A DNA stretch of 64,000 bases from Leptolyngbya sp. SIOISBB (GTDB lineage: Bacteria > Cyanobacteriota > Cyanobacteriia > Phormidesmidales > Phormidesmidaceae), in the NCBI GenBank assembly GCA_010671905.1, contig JAAHII010000001.1, positions 2,046,001 to 2,110,000 on the forward strand, read 5' to 3'. The translations under genes and the position numbers were made by a program. Positions 10,417-20,709 of the stretch are shown here, piece after piece. Each line of letters opens with the position of its first letter. Position 1 is the stretch's first letter. The notes beneath the pieces were generated by a model. It ran no database searches. It saw only the letters and a list, made by a program, of their open reading frames with translations, and had not been told where the DNA came from.

Positions 10417-12183
10417 CTATTTGAGGCCCATTTGCACGCGCCACAATCCGGCATAGATATCGTCACGCTCCAGCAGTTCTTCATGGGTACCCCATTCCAC
10501 CAATTGCCCCTGGGCCATCACATAGATGCGGTCGGCATTGCGAATCGTTGAGAGCCGATGGGCGATCGCGATCGTGGTGCGATTTTGAGTGATGTTGTCG
10601 AGCGATCGCTGAATGGCGGCTTCGGTTTCGTTGTCCACTGCTGAAGTGGCTTCGTCCAGCACGAGAATCGGCGGATTTTTGAGAATGGCGCGGGCGATCG
10701 CTAAACGCTGACGTTGTCCCCCCGAGAGCTTTTGCCCTCGCTCACCCACGATAGTGTCGTAGCCTTGAGGTAATTGCTGAATGAAGTCGTCTGCTTCCGC
10801 CATCTGAGCCGCCTGAGCAATGGCCTCGCGATTAGCGGCAAAAGTCCCGTAGGCAATGTTTTCGGCGACGGTTCCGTGAAAGAGGAAGATATCCTGGCTG
10901 ACTAAACCAATGGCCTGGCGCAAATCCGTCGTGTCTAATTCGCGCACATCCATCCCGTCGAGGGTGATGCGTCCGGCCTGCACCTCATAGAGTCGCAACA
11001 AGAGTTTGACGAGGGTACTTTTACCCGACCCTGTCGCACCGACAACCGCGACTGTATGACCGGCAGGAATCTTGAGGGTCAACTGTTGAACAACCGGTGT
11101 ATGACCGCCATAGGCAAACGTCACATCTTCAAAGCGGACATCGCCCTGGACATTGCTCACAGGCAACCGCTGCTCGCCTGAATGCAGCGTGATCGGCATA
11201 TCTAACAGATCCATCACGCGATGGGTCGAGGCCATGGCCCGTTGATATTGATCAAGGGTGTCGCCCAACCGGGTCAGCGGCCACAGTAATCGTTGGGTCA
11301 AAAAGACCAGGACACTGTACGTACCCACCGCTAGCTGCCCTTCGACGGCCATCAAGCCTCCAAAAATCAGCGTTGTGGTAAATCCAAGCAAGATGAGGAT
11401 CCGAATCAGGGGAATGTAGGCGGCGCTAAAGGCGATCGCTTGACGGTTACTGAGGCGATAGGCTTCGCTATCTTCTCGCACGCGCTCAATTTCATACCCC
11501 TCAGCGGTGAAGCTTTTGATCGTGAGAATGCCAGATAGATTGTTGGACAAGCGACTATTTAAGATGCTCACCCGTTCTCGAACCGCCGCATAGCGAGGCG
11601 CCAAGAGCTTTTGAAACGAGATCGCGCCCCACACAATCAACGGCATCGGCACAATCGCCATCCAGGCCACAGCAGGTGCCAAGGTCAAGAACGCACCCCC
11701 CACCAAAATGATCGTCGTAATTACCTGTAGAACTTCATTAGCCCCGACATCAAGGAAGCGCTCAAGCTGATTAATGTCATCATTGAGCACCGCCATCAGA
11801 CCGCCCGTACTGTGGTCTTCGAAATAAGCCAGATCCAGGTCTTGCAGATGGGTATAAGCCTCTACTCGCAGGTCGCGCTGCATCGTTTGGGCGAGATTGC
11901 GCCACAGCACCGAGTAGGCATATTGAAAGCTCGACTCCAGCCCCCAGGTCACAATGGTGAGCGCCGTAAGGACCAAAAACTGATCGCGAATGCTGGTAAT
12001 ACCCAACCCGGCAATCCAAGAATCCTGCTGCTGTACGACGACATCAACCGCAAGACCGATCAGCACTGGAGGGGCCAGATCAAAAAACTTATTGCAAACG
12101 GAGCAGATGCTGGCAAGCCAGACCTGGCGACGGTAGCGGCGGCTATAGCGCATTAAACGCTGAAACGGATGGGAAGAAGTCAT
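10417..12183 (-). CDS. ABC exporter, fused membrane and ATPase domains (MsbA-like)
   Basis: 588 residues. An N-terminal six-helix exporter domain (about 20-310, with [21 protein letters not shown] typical of type IV ABC exporters) is followed by an ATPase with Walker [10 protein letters not shown] (382-390), Q-loop Q430, signature LSGGQRQR (486-493), Walker B ILVLDE (506-511) and switch His542. Half-transporters of this type work as dimers in the inner membrane and export lipids, peptides or drugs. The substrate cannot be told from sequence. The reading frame ends about 110 bases before lexA on the same strand. Confidence 0.95.
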   Translation of the reverse strand: MTSSHPFQRLMRYSRRYRRQVWLASICSVCNKFFDLAPPVLIGLAVDVVVQQQDSWIAGLGITSIRDQFLVLTALTIVTWGLESSFQYAYSVLWRNLAQTMQRDLRVEAYTHLQDLDLAYFEDHSTGGLMAVLNDDINQLERFLDVGANEVLQVITTIILVGGAFLTLAPAVAWMAIVPMPLIVWGAISFQKLLAPRYAAVRERVSILNSRLSNNLSGILTIKSFTAEGYEIERVREDSEAYRLSNRQAIAFSAAYIPLIRILILLGFTTTLIFGGLMAVEGQLAVGTYSVLVFLTQRLLWPLTRLGDTLDQYQRAMASTHRVMDLLDMPITLHSGEQRLPVSNVQGDVRFEDVTFAYGGHTPVVQQLTLKIPAGHTVAVVGATGSGKSTLVKLLLRLYEVQAGRITLDGMDVRELDTTDLRQAIGLVSQDIFLFHGTVAENIAYGTFAANREAIAQAAQMAEADDFIQQLPQGYDTIVGERGQKLSGGQRQRLAIARAILKNPPILVLDEATSAVDNETEAAIQRSLDNITQNRTTIAIAHRLSTIRNADRIYVMAQGQLVEWGTHEELLERDDIYAGLWRVQMGLK

Positions 12184-12679
12184 ATCAGGTTTGCTGGCTG
12201 AGTAGATGGAACAGGGAATGAAGTCGGACGGAGACGGGTAATGCGAAAGAGTTGTGACCGATTGCTCGAACGCTCACAAATACCGTTCGAGCCGTGTAAT
12301 GGCAGCAGACGAAGATACTAACAAAGATCACAATCCATTCAGCCAGCCTCTTGGATCTGACTTTTCCCGTTATCTTTTTGGGAGAAAAATCTGGCAGGTT
12401 TTGATCACCCTGGAAGCCTAAAGACTCGTTTCCGATTCTCAATAGATGCTTCTTGTTGCGAGTCGTCTTCGCTCCCAGAACCCTTGATATTTGGTCATCC
12501 TAGGGCTTAGTAGGAAAAGTCAGCTCTTGGATGACTGACCAGCCAGAGAACATCTTGCTCAGAGCCTTGTTCCGTTTTGGGGATGGATATTGAAACCGCT
12601 GTTGCCGCAATAGCATTGAGCGTCGGATGGGATTCTGAAGGAATCGGCAAATCTCCGCGATCGCGGACCAGGACTCAAG
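12184..12679. other. Intergenic region, no gene recognised
   Basis: About 500 bases upstream of the ABC exporter gene and downstream of the pentapeptide gene. Short open frames here show no recognisable protein. It probably holds the exporter promoter. Confidence 0.4.
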
Positions 12680-13302
12680 TCAGAAACTGCGGAAATGCTT
12701 GGCTAAACGAGAATAGGCGGAAATATTCGCGATCGAGACACTGGTTTTGTTGGGATCATCATCGATCTCATTTTCACCAACGAGACAATAGCCATCAGGC
12801 ATGATGGTGTGACTCAACTTGGCCTCGTCTAGTGGGACGTCTTTGAGATTGGCACCCGTGAGATTCGTCCCAAATAAAGAGGCACCGGATAAATTTGCCC
12901 CGATTAAGTTCGCGCCACGCAAATCAGCCCCATTGAGATTGGCACCTGCCAAGCTAGCTCGCTGCAGATTGGCCCCGCTGAGGTCAGCTCCACAGAGATT
13001 CGCAGAGGGTAAGAGTCCGTCCTTTAAACTGGCTTTGTGCAAATTAGCTCGAATCAGGTCAGCTCCAATGAAGTTGATGCGATCTAACTGGGCTGACTGT
13101 AAGCGAATGCGCATGAGTGAGGCCCCAGTCAAAATGGCTCCTCGTAAATCGGCGCCCTCTAAATTAGCGCCTTCCAGGGGTGATGAAGGGGGAGATAAGC
13201 GGCCCGCAGATTGGCCGCCTTCAGAACGAGGTCACTAAAGGTTTCTTGTCCTGCTTGGTAAGCGTTAAGCAGTTGGTTGGCATTGCGAATCAATGATTTC
13301 AC
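12680..13302 (-). pseudogene. Pentapeptide repeat protein, frame broken near N-terminus
   Basis: The uninterrupted part (12680-13132 and upstream in frame) consists of A(D/N)LXX pentapeptides such as GADLSGANLQRASLAGANL, the four-sided beta-helix seen in many cyanobacterial pentapeptide proteins, plus a short non-repeat tail. Upstream, another frame reads VKSLIRNANQLLNAYQAGQ and AANLRAAYLP, a typical N-terminal leader. Adding one base to the G5 run at 13188-13192 joins the two frames as LRAAYLPPSSPLEGANLEGADL. GTG 13302 is the likely start. Function of such proteins is usually unknown. The single homopolymer break may be an assembly error. Confidence 0.82.
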
Positions 13303-13890
13303 GGAAGGGGGGTCCGAGGGTCGGCAGTGTAAGAGCTGCCTGGCTAGTCCATGCTTAGCTGCTCACAACCAAAACGATTGTCGCAATCTAGCTGGTTGGG
13401 TCTGGTAGAGGATTGACGAAAGCTCGTCTGCCAAATGAGCGTATTGGAAACTGTCGTGACAGGACGAATTTAGACCAATCATAGTTGATGCACACCCGCG
13501 TTATCTGATTGACTGTCCTGCTGCCAAACAGCCGAGAGACAGGCTCGAAAGTACCAGCTTCTCCAGGGAAAATAGCCTCCAACCAGAAAGGCAACGCTGG
13601 GTTTGAACAGTAGATGCCAAGAGAGTCTCCAAATAATCTGGCAGGAAAAGTTGCCAAATGAGGAGAAAATCGGAACAGTCATCACTTTAATAGTGTGACT
13701 TACTTTTTCAATAATGTTGGTCAATGCTCAGGGAGACTTTACTGACTGTATAAACTGACAAGTCGCTTTTGATGTAGCGATATGAGTTTGTGGTAACGGC
13801 ACAAGGATGCCAGTTGTGGGAGTGTACTGAGACTGATGGCTGGCCACGAAAAGCGTCATAATTCATGGGTGATCGCGATACCCAACGCTT
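13303..13890. other. Intergenic region, no gene recognised
   Basis: Nearly 590 bases. Overlapping minus-strand frames between 13388 and 13724 have no recognisable protein features. No repeat or RNA gene was identified. Confidence 0.4.
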
Positions 13891-14667
13891 ATGGCTCCTT
13901 CACACACTTCTGAATGGCAGGGTCGGCATGCCAACAAAGACCTTTTGCGCCAGACCGTTTGGGCATTATTGCAGACCCACCAGGCCGTGAAACGTGATCC
14001 GGTGGGACACATTCCTAATTTTGTCGATGCCGCCACGGCCGCTGCCCATCTCGCCAAATTAGCTGTGTGGCAACAGGCCCAGGTGGTGAAATGCAACCCC
14101 GATGCCCCGCAAAAGCCCGTGCGGTTGCAAGCACTAGAGGACGGCAAATTGCTGTACATGGCGGTACCCCGCTTGGCAAAACAGCACTGCTTTGTCGCTC
14201 TGCATCGCGATCAATTGGCAGCGCAAGGGATCCCGCTCACCAAAGCTGCCAATATGCGTAACGCCTTAATTTATGGAAAACGGGTGGCCTTTACCGAAAT
14301 GCAGCCCATTGATCTGGTGGTGGTGGGTTGTGTCGCGGTCAGTCAACGGGGGGGACGCACGGGCAAGGGTGCCGGGTTTGCTGATTTAGAGTTGGCGATG
14401 TTGCGAGAAGCCCAGCTTGTCGAGTCTGCCACATCGATTGTGACGACAGTGCATGAACTACAGATAGTTGAGGACGATCTCCTCCCCATGCAAAGGCATG
14501 ACTGGCCGCTTGATTGGATTGTGACTCCTAAAGGGGCGATCGCTACTCGCACGACGTTTTCCCGACCCAACGGGCTCGACTGGGATGCGCTGCAACCTGA
14601 TCAGATAGAAAAGATTCCCATTCTGAAAATCCTGTCTCAGCAACGACAAATCGCCTCCCGCGACTAG
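13891..14667 (+). CDS. 5-formyltetrahydrofolate cyclo-ligase family protein
   Basis: 258 residues. The C-terminal half carries VVVGCVAVSQRGGRTGKGAGFADLE, matching the G-R-x-G-x-G-x-G-[YF]-x-D segment of the 5-formyl-THF cyclo-ligase family. Relatives of this length, including MTHFSD-type proteins, are common in cyanobacteria and need not have the ligase activity. If active it would convert 5-formyl-THF to 5,10-methenyl-THF with ATP. ATG 13891 is used; there is no strong ribosome-binding site. Confidence 0.8.
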   Translation: MAPSHTSEWQGRHANKDLLRQTVWALLQTHQAVKRDPVGHIPNFVDAATAAAHLAKLAVWQQAQVVKCNPDAPQKPVRLQALEDGKLLYMAVPRLAKQHCFVALHRDQLAAQGIPLTKAANMRNALIYGKRVAFTEMQPIDLVVVGCVAVSQRGGRTGKGAGFADLELAMLREAQLVESATSIVTTVHELQIVEDDLLPMQRHDWPLDWIVTPKGAIATRTTFSRPNGLDWDALQPDQIEKIPILKILSQQRQIASRD

Positions 14668-14825
14668 CCGCCACGGCCACAGTATCGGTTTCCATCCGTC
14701 TCCTGGCATCCCGTCACTGTGCGCCAATCCGGCGATCCTCGCTAGAACCCTGAACGGGGCCATCTGCATCGACGGGTTCCGCGCTATGTTAGGTAGCAAA
14801 AGAAAATAGTTGCTGAGAATTGTCG

Positions 14826-15605
14826 ATGGTTAGCTGCGCAAAGATTTTGACGTCTGTGGGTTTTATCGGGGCTGTTGTGGGGTGGGTGCTGGGGCAGCCT
14901 GCCGAGGCCGCACCGCCTGAGACCGCTCCAGCAGCCTTAATCAATACCCTCGAAGCCATTGAAACCGCTGCCAACGCCCAAGACTTAGAGCAGCTCATGG
15001 CCTTGTATAGTCCCAATTTTGTCGGCCCCGATGGGTTTACACGAGATCAATACCAAGCGACCCTCAGTGACTTTTGGGAGCAATACACTAGCCTGAACTA
15101 TGAAGTCGAGCTGCTGTCTTGGGAGAGTGATGGCACCGCGCTGGTGGCCGAAACTCTGACCACCGTGGAAGGGAGCAGCCTGATGACGGGCCGAGCAATG
15201 CAATTGACAGCTGAGCTGCGATCGCAACAGCGCTACGAAAATGGTCAGTTGGTTTCCCAAAAGATTTTGTCAGAGCAAAATCAACTGACTGCTGGGGTCA
15301 TGCCCCCCAATATCACAGTGCAGTTGCCTGATACGGTGGCCCCCGGCAGTCAGTTTACGTATGACGCGATCGTGATTGACCCTTTAGGCAATCGTCTTTT
15401 GCTGGGCTTGGCCTTTGATGAAGGGGTCACTTCGGCAGACTTTTTTGCGCCCCGCCCAGTCGGGCTCGAAGCTCTGGCTGCAGGTGGTCTGTTCAAAATT
15501 GGGAACGCTCCTGAGAAAACTGATCAGCGTTGGATTTCGGCCGTGATTGTACGAGAAGACGGCATGGTCATTGATACCCGCCGACTCGTCGTGCAGCCCA
15601 ATTAA
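14826..15605 (+). CDS. Exported NTF2-like/hypothetical protein
   Basis: About 259 residues from ATG 14826 (a TTG two codons earlier is also open). A signal peptide (ILTSVGFIGAVVGWVLGQPAEA) precedes a segment ALINTLEAIETAANAQDLEQLM...YSPNFVGPDGFTRDQ that resembles the NTF2/SnoaL-like cone fold. The C-terminal half (ITVQLPDTVAPGSQFTYDAIV) looks like a beta-sandwich. No catalytic residues can be assigned. It is probably periplasmic. The function is unknown. Confidence 0.7.
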   Translation: MVSCAKILTSVGFIGAVVGWVLGQPAEAAPPETAPAALINTLEAIETAANAQDLEQLMALYSPNFVGPDGFTRDQYQATLSDFWEQYTSLNYEVELLSWESDGTALVAETLTTVEGSSLMTGRAMQLTAELRSQQRYENGQLVSQKILSEQNQLTAGVMPPNITVQLPDTVAPGSQFTYDAIVIDPLGNRLLLGLAFDEGVTSADFFAPRPVGLEALAAGGLFKIGNAPEKTDQRWISAVIVREDGMVIDTRRLVVQPN

Positions 15606-15861
15606 GACGGCCCCAATATTTGCAATTAACGTGCGGTCATTTTTGACCATGCCTTAGGAGCGAGGATTATATAAATTCCGCTATTTGCCTTGGGCCAAGG
15701 AGATCACATTTCCCCTCCGAGGAGGGGCGACGGGTAGGGATGATTCTCTATTAAGAGAAAATTAGCTGTAATACACGGTTTCTATTGAGCCTCAAGATGG
15801 ACTCATCCTAAAAATGGGAGTTTCAACCTTTTTCTACAGGTAGAGAATCAACCCTAGGGGC

Positions 15862-15902
15862 GGCGGGGTGGGTTGCCGATGAAGGATCGAACCCACCCCG
15901 CC
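15862..15902. repeat. Perfect 13-bp hairpin in a GC-rich dispersed repeat
   Basis: ggcggggtgggtt (15862-15874) pairs exactly with aacccaccccgcc (15890-15902). It belongs to a longer C/G-rich repeat block from about 15706 to the ISAs1 element. A related block occurs at 17566-17660 (cccctctgggaggggg ... cccctcagcccctccc). Non-coding structured repeats of this sort are frequent in cyanobacteria. Confidence 0.7.
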
Positions 15903-15922
15903 TACGGCACCCCTCCCAGGAG

Positions 15923-17103
15923 TAGGGTTGATTCATTGTCGGAAGAGAAAAATGAGAATAGGTCTTATTGGGGATGTTGCTGTTAGGAATGCAAGATGGA
16001 CTTTCCCTTACTGACTCTTCTGGAAACCGCCGAGGACTTTCGCCACTTACGGGGCCTGCGCTATCCGCTCTGGCTACTGTTGTTGTTGCTGATTACCGGC
16101 GCGATGTGCGGCTACTGGGGCGCTCGCCCGATGGAAACCTTTGCGCAACAGTACGGCGGGGAACTCTGTCGCCAACTCAACCGTCCGGTGCGCTCGGCGA
16201 CCCCTTCGGACTCGACGTTCCGGCGGGTGCTAGAGCAGTGCGACTTTATTGTTTTAACGCGCATCTTTCGCCAGTGGGCGGCCGCATCGGTGCCCTTAAG
16301 CGAAGCGGAGTGGGTGGCCATTGACGGCAAGAGCATCAAGGGGACGATGAAGGACTACGCCAGCGCCCAGCAAAACTTTGTCATGATGGTCAGTCTGTTT
16401 GGACATCGCCGGGGCTTTGTCTATGCCAGTGAGGGGATGGAAAACCAGCATCAAAGTGAACAGCAAGTCGTCCAGCAGATGCTCGCGACCCTTGACCTCG
16501 AAGGGGTGTTAGTCACTGCGGATGCACTGCATTGTCAAAAAAAACGGTCGCCTGCCTACACCAGCAAAAAAGCTTACTACCTCTTGACGGTGAAGGGGAA
16601 TCAACCGACGTTGCTCAACGCCCTGAAACAGGTGAGTGAGCACCAGGAACCGCTCGATTGCGAACAACGCGAAGACCGCAGTCATGGCCGTTGGGTCTAT
16701 CGCCGAGTGTCGGTCTATGAGGTGACTGGCCAGGACTGGGCCGAGTCGTGGCCAGGACTGCAGCGGGGGCTGTGTGTCGAACGATGGGGCTACCGTGAAA
16801 GGCGGCCCTTTGCCCAAACCCACTATTACATCAGTAACCTGGATGCGGATGCGGCGACCTTTCTAAAAGGATTACAAGGGCATTGGTCGATTGAGAATCG
16901 CTTGCATTGGCCGAAAGATGTTGTCCTCAACGAAGACCGGGCACCGCAACGCGCGGCCAACACTGCCGCTAACTACTCGACCATTCGCAATTTCTTCATC
17001 ACGGCAGCACGGCGGTTCAATCTGGACTCCATCGCTCAGGCCAAACGGTTTTTCGCCAATCGACTTGACCAGGTTTTACTCTCACTACAATGAATCAACC
17101 CTA
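15923..17103 (+). mobile_element. ISAs1-family insertion sequence, intact, 10-bp target duplication
   Basis: Ends are 17-bp perfect inverted repeats tagggttgattcattgt (15923-15939 and complement 17087-17103). Direct repeats ctcccaggag at 15913-15922 and 17104-17113 flank it, matching the 8-10 bp duplications usual for ISAs1. The target was a near-palindromic cccctcccaggagggg, so the inverted repeats at first seem to extend further; the two mismatches of that extension are explained by the duplication. The element holds one intact transposase gene. Confidence 0.9.
15996..17093 (+). CDS. ISAs1-family transposase
   Basis: 365 residues, the full ISAs1 length. An N-terminal DDE_Tnp_1-associated region (about 5-95) precedes the catalytic domain with Asp110 (WVAIDGKSIKG), Asp176 (VTADALHCQ) and Glu300 in GHWSIENRLHWPKDVVLNED. 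These are the expected DDE residues. The frame is uninterrupted and both element ends are present, so the element may still move. The start ATG 15996 lies 73 bases inside the left end. Confidence 0.95.
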   Translation: MDFPLLTLLETAEDFRHLRGLRYPLWLLLLLLITGAMCGYWGARPMETFAQQYGGELCRQLNRPVRSATPSDSTFRRVLEQCDFIVLTRIFRQWAAASVPLSEAEWVAIDGKSIKGTMKDYASAQQNFVMMVSLFGHRRGFVYASEGMENQHQSEQQVVQQMLATLDLEGVLVTADALHCQKKRSPAYTSKKAYYLLTVKGNQPTLLNALKQVSEHQEPLDCEQREDRSHGRWVYRRVSVYEVTGQDWAESWPGLQRGLCVERWGYRERRPFAQTHYYISNLDADAATFLKGLQGHWSIENRLHWPKDVVLNEDRAPQRAANTAANYSTIRNFFITAARRFNLDSIAQAKRFFANRLDQVLLSLQ

Positions 17104-17847
17104 CTCCCAGGAGGGGAAAACCCGGCAGACTATTAAATTCCTGATCCTTAGGGAGTAAGGGGGGCAGACATCAGATTAGTCTGCTGGAAGAAATGCGATC
17201 GCACTGTTTGTTAGATTGATGGCAACTTTTGTCCTGACGTTGGCAGCAGGAACAAAAACACGTTTCCATGCAGCCTAGCTGCTTTCGACTATTGAGCATT
17301 AATTATGTATAGATGCATCCCGATGCCAGAGGATGTCACTCAACCTCGGCGGTTGATCCAGAATGGTTGTAACGACTCTTCCACCTTTACTCCCCTTATG
17401 GATATAGGTATTTGGCAGTTACATAGAGCATTGCAATTCCCAGAAAGAGGTCTACAGTGCTTTCTGAATTTTGCCAAAAACGATAGCTAAACTCCTCTGC
17501 TTGTAAACCTGAGTGCGGGATCAGAAGTCAGTAACGCTTTGACCGGCCTATTGAGCCTTAAATCCCCTCTGGGAGGGGGTGCCAAAGCGGGGCAGGTGTC
17601 ATAAGCAGCACTAAGGAGCGATCCCACCCACCCCTCAGCCCCTCCCAGGCGGAGAAATATCCGGCGTGGGTCTAACCTGAACTGACGTTTGTAAGATTTG
17701 TCTGGGTAGAATGCTCGGTCTTTCAGCGAGGCTTAACCGCTGCAGAGCATATTTCCTAGACTCAGGTGACTGGTCTATGGAATCGAAGCGCTGTGCGACG
17801 GGTAGATGCATCTGCGAGTTGCCGTCACAGCACCAGGAGACTATTCT
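17104..17847. other. Gene-free region with GC-rich repeats
   Basis: About 740 bases between the ISAs1 element and the sulfotransferase gene. It begins with the right half of the interrupted hairpin target. A second copy of the C/G-rich repeat lies at about 17566-17660 (cccctctgggaggggg near the left side, cccctcccaggcgg on the right). Short open frames have no recognisable content. Confidence 0.5.
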
Positions 17848-18855
17848 TTACCGCCAGAACCGATGCTCCATCTTGAAGGTTTGCACAACTTCTTCAATCA
17901 GGGCCTGATCGTGGTCAGATAGTTTCTTCTGCCAACTTAGAAGACGCTCTTCAGTAGAGCGTCGATGATGGTGAGCATTATTCCAGTCAGTTGCAGAGGG
18001 GACATCGGCATCAAAATCGACATCGGCGGTCTGCAAGCCACAGTTGAGGACGAATTCTTTAAAGGCTTGACCGTGAGACAGCACGAGGTCTTCGTAGCGC
18101 ACCATGAACCGGTTTAAGGTTTTATCGAATCGCATGGTGTCTTCGAGGCAACGCTCGGTCAAGCATAAATAGGCAGCAATCCGCCCAGCTGGTGAGGTTT
18201 CCTCGATCGCTTCAATATCACTTTGCCATTTTCGAAAATAGTGATAGCGACCATCCTCTACTTTCAAGAGCTGATCAACCAACGAGAGCTGATTAAAACT
18301 CCCTTCGGCAAAATCACCGTTGTCTAATTGCTGTATCGAAGCGATGACGGCTCTAGGATCTCGATAGACGTGCATGATCGGCACCTCAAAGTCGCGAGCG
18401 ATCGCATTCAAGCACATGGACGCGCGGGTGAATTTGGTCACGACGGTGAGGGCCAGACAATCGCGCAGGGTTTTGCGGCGACTGCCATACATCCGCATGA
18501 TGAGTTGCCCCCGCAGGGCCATGTCAACGGCCTTTTGAGTCTTGGGAAAGGTCGTTAATGACTCTGAAGCAAACGGCATAAAGAGGTTCGCAAACTTGTA
18601 GTCTTTGCGAGGGGGCGAAAACTCGGGAAGACATCGCTTGAGGCTAAATTGCCGCGGCGAATTATAAACGCTGGAACCGTGATAGTTAAACGGTTCAAAA
18701 ACACTGCGAGCTTGCAGAATGTTTTCTAGCGACTCTTGGGCCCAGGTTGTCCCACTGCGCCAAAAACCGTTGACTAAGACTCGCCGCTGTGGGGGCACCA
18801 GGGCACCTGTGACCAAATCTCCCAGATGACAAGCGTAAGCATGGGCTTTATTCAA
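17848..18855 (-). CDS. Sulfotransferase family protein
   Basis: 335 residues. The PAPS 5'-phosphosulfate loop is VNGFWRSGTTWAQESL (about 28-43) and the 3'-phosphate site is HVYRDPRAVIASIQQLDNGD. Both are diagnostic of the sulfotransferase superfamily. It would transfer sulfate from PAPS to a carbohydrate, lipid or small molecule in the cytosol. The acceptor cannot be predicted. Neighbours give no pathway context, and sfsA is transcribed divergently. Sulfated exopolysaccharides are known in cyanobacteria, which makes a polysaccharide acceptor possible. Confidence 0.88.
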   Translation of the reverse strand: MNKAHAYACHLGDLVTGALVPPQRRVLVNGFWRSGTTWAQESLENILQARSVFEPFNYHGSSVYNSPRQFSLKRCLPEFSPPRKDYKFANLFMPFASESLTTFPKTQKAVDMALRGQLIMRMYGSRRKTLRDCLALTVVTKFTRASMCLNAIARDFEVPIMHVYRDPRAVIASIQQLDNGDFAEGSFNQLSLVDQLLKVEDGRYHYFRKWQSDIEAIEETSPAGRIAAYLCLTERCLEDTMRFDKTLNRFMVRYEDLVLSHGQAFKEFVLNCGLQTADVDFDADVPSATDWNNAHHHRRSTEERLLSWQKKLSDHDQALIEEVVQTFKMEHRFWR

Positions 18856-18978
18856 AATGTCAACCTAACCGCTAAGTGTTGGACAAAAAAGTTAGCATTG
18901 CTCAATAGAACGCCAACTCATCCTGTAGAGAGAGTATGTGCCCGCAAAATATTAACCGATGGTAACAGAGTTGCGCTG

Positions 18979-19704
18979 ATGACAAAAGATTGGTCCTATA
19001 CTTTCCCGCCGCTGTATTCAGGGAAGTTACTGAAACGGTATAAGCGATTTTTGGCCGATATTGAATTGGATACGGGGGATGTCATTACCGCACATTGCCC
19101 AAATACCGGCCCCATGACCGGGGTGTGTCATGTGGGAGGTCGGGTAATGGTGTCCCACAGTGATAACCCCAAGCGTAAACTGGCCCATACTTGGGAGCTT
19201 TCGGAAGTGCACGATACCGTCCCCACTTGGGTCGGGACTAACACCGCACTGCCTAATCGCGTCGTTAAGTCAGCGCTAGAAGCGCGCCTATTTCCAGAAT
19301 TAGGGAATTACAGCAAAATTCGTTCTGAAGTGAAATATGGCACTGACGGCAAAAGTCGAATTGACTTTTTGCTGGAAGTAGAAGGAGATCGCCCCATCTA
19401 TATAGAAGTGAAAAATACCACCTGGGCCAAAGATACGCTGGCGCTGTTTCCGGATACTGTCACCACTCGGGGCCAAAAACACCTGCGCGAAATGACCCAC
19501 CTGTTGCCGCAGGCGCGATCGGTCATGCTCTATTTCATCAACCGTGGCGACTGCACCGACTTTGCCCCTGGCGATAAAGCCGATCCAGAGTATGGGGACT
19601 TGCTGCGACAAGCGATCGCCGCCGGCCTCGAAGTTTTACCTTGTCGGTTTGCCATTACCCCTAAAGAAATTCAATACCTAGGATTGGCAAACCTAGCCTT
19701 TTGA
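18979..19704 (+). CDS. sfsA: DNA/RNA nuclease SfsA
   Basis: 241 residues from ATG 18979 (MTKDWSYTFPPL), the normal SfsA length; the upstream open frame would overlap the divergent sulfotransferase gene. Typical blocks are HCPNTGPMTG, SRIDFLLE, YIEVKNTTWA and TTRGQKHLREM; the D/E-x-K residues in IDFLLE...IEVKN form the PD-(D/E)XK-like nuclease site. SfsA was named as a sugar-fermentation stimulation protein and has been reported to have nuclease activity. It is probably transcribed alone. Confidence 0.92.
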   Translation: MTKDWSYTFPPLYSGKLLKRYKRFLADIELDTGDVITAHCPNTGPMTGVCHVGGRVMVSHSDNPKRKLAHTWELSEVHDTVPTWVGTNTALPNRVVKSALEARLFPELGNYSKIRSEVKYGTDGKSRIDFLLEVEGDRPIYIEVKNTTWAKDTLALFPDTVTTRGQKHLREMTHLLPQARSVMLYFINRGDCTDFAPGDKADPEYGDLLRQAIAAGLEVLPCRFAITPKEIQYLGLANLAF

Positions 19705-20364
19705 GGAGCTAGTGGATCCCGCTTTGGCCTGTTCACAGTGCGATCACTCGATCCCTGATTACAAAACGTTACATCAAAGTCTTTTTTTGATAGATTCAGG
19801 ACAAGAAATTAGCGATCTCTCATTTAGAATCGTCTTTCCACACAGTCAAACTTCCTTTTCCCCAAGAATGTCTGTTTTTCCACAGGTTCTCCACAGAATG
19901 CGTTTGGCAGAAGCGAAATTTTCATAGCCGGGCTGATCAGGTTTTCCACAACCCTATGCCGTGATGAACGCTACTTTGACAGACAAAAAATTCAGGGAAA
20001 AACTTGCAAAGTCGCTTGACTTGGTAAATCTTAAGAAAATCTAAAGTACCTGCAATACATCTGTTTCGTTGACAGTCTGCCCCCCTGCTAGCGCACAATG
20101 TAGCGACCAGCGAAAGAAGGTTAAAAAATAGTTCCCACTAAAGAGCATGTCAATGCCGGTCTTCGCATGGTTTCCCTAAAACATTAGAATTTGCCATTCC
20201 TTTGTTTTCCTGGCTGGAATTAATAAAGAGTCTGGCTTTTTTAAGCCTTAATAGTGCATCTACTCTGGGTTTCATCACAGTGAATCTGGCTCACTGTGTC
20301 GATTTTCTAGGCGCTTTATAACCATTTTCTTGTCATAACTGTCGATAATATTGAGGAATAAGAA
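19705..20364. other. Intergenic region with DnaA-box cluster, candidate replication origin
   Basis: This 660-base gap contains four DnaA-box-like 9-mers in one orientation: ctttccaca (19834-19842), ttttccaca (19876-19884), ttctccaca (19887-19895) and ttttccaca (19942-19950). An A/T-rich stretch follows (about 19965-20060 and 20150-20240). Two further boxes, ttttccaca (20891-20899) and ctttccaca (20903-20911), lie inside the next minus-strand gene. Neither dnaA nor dnaN is adjacent, so oriC is a hypothesis; a DnaA-titration or regulatory site is the alternative. Only one other perfect box (7361-7369) was noticed elsewhere in the window. Confidence 0.5.
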
Positions 20365-20565
20365 ATGCATCATCGCATTAGCCTGATTTCTGAAATCCCT
20401 GAAGATCTCCATAAATCATTGACTGATTTCTTGGAAACTCATCCTGGCTGGGATCAAGACAGAGTATTTTCTGCGGCGATTTCTTTATTTTTGCTGCAGA
20501 ATGGCAAGCGAGATCAGGCTACTTCGCGAATTTATTTAGACACCTTATTTGATATGGCTGCGTGA
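20365..20565 (+). CDS. DUF2811 small protein
   Basis: 66 residues, MHHRISLISEIPEDLHKSL, with the conserved ETHPGWDQDRVFSAAISLFLL block of the cyanobacterial DUF2811 family. The fold looks like a short helical protein similar in length to antitoxin-like ribbon-helix-helix proteins, but no function is established. The start follows ggaataaga. It stands alone beside the DnaA-box cluster. Confidence 0.85.
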   Translation: MHHRISLISEIPEDLHKSLTDFLETHPGWDQDRVFSAAISLFLLQNGKRDQATSRIYLDTLFDMAA

Positions 20566-20709
20566 TCGCTATTTCAGTCTTTTGGTGTGTCAGCAAAGAA
20601 GCCTTCCCAAAGGCTAGTGCTTTCTGAAGTTTCTGATGTCAACGTATATTAGAAATACTGATGTGCGTTGACATCAATGACATGTTTTGATCATGCTTGG
20701 TTGATCCTT

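Noticed and set aside
19712-19927. 71-codon frame overlapping the DnaA-box cluster
   Set aside because: Low-complexity translation without conserved features; the box cluster and composition fit a non-coding region.
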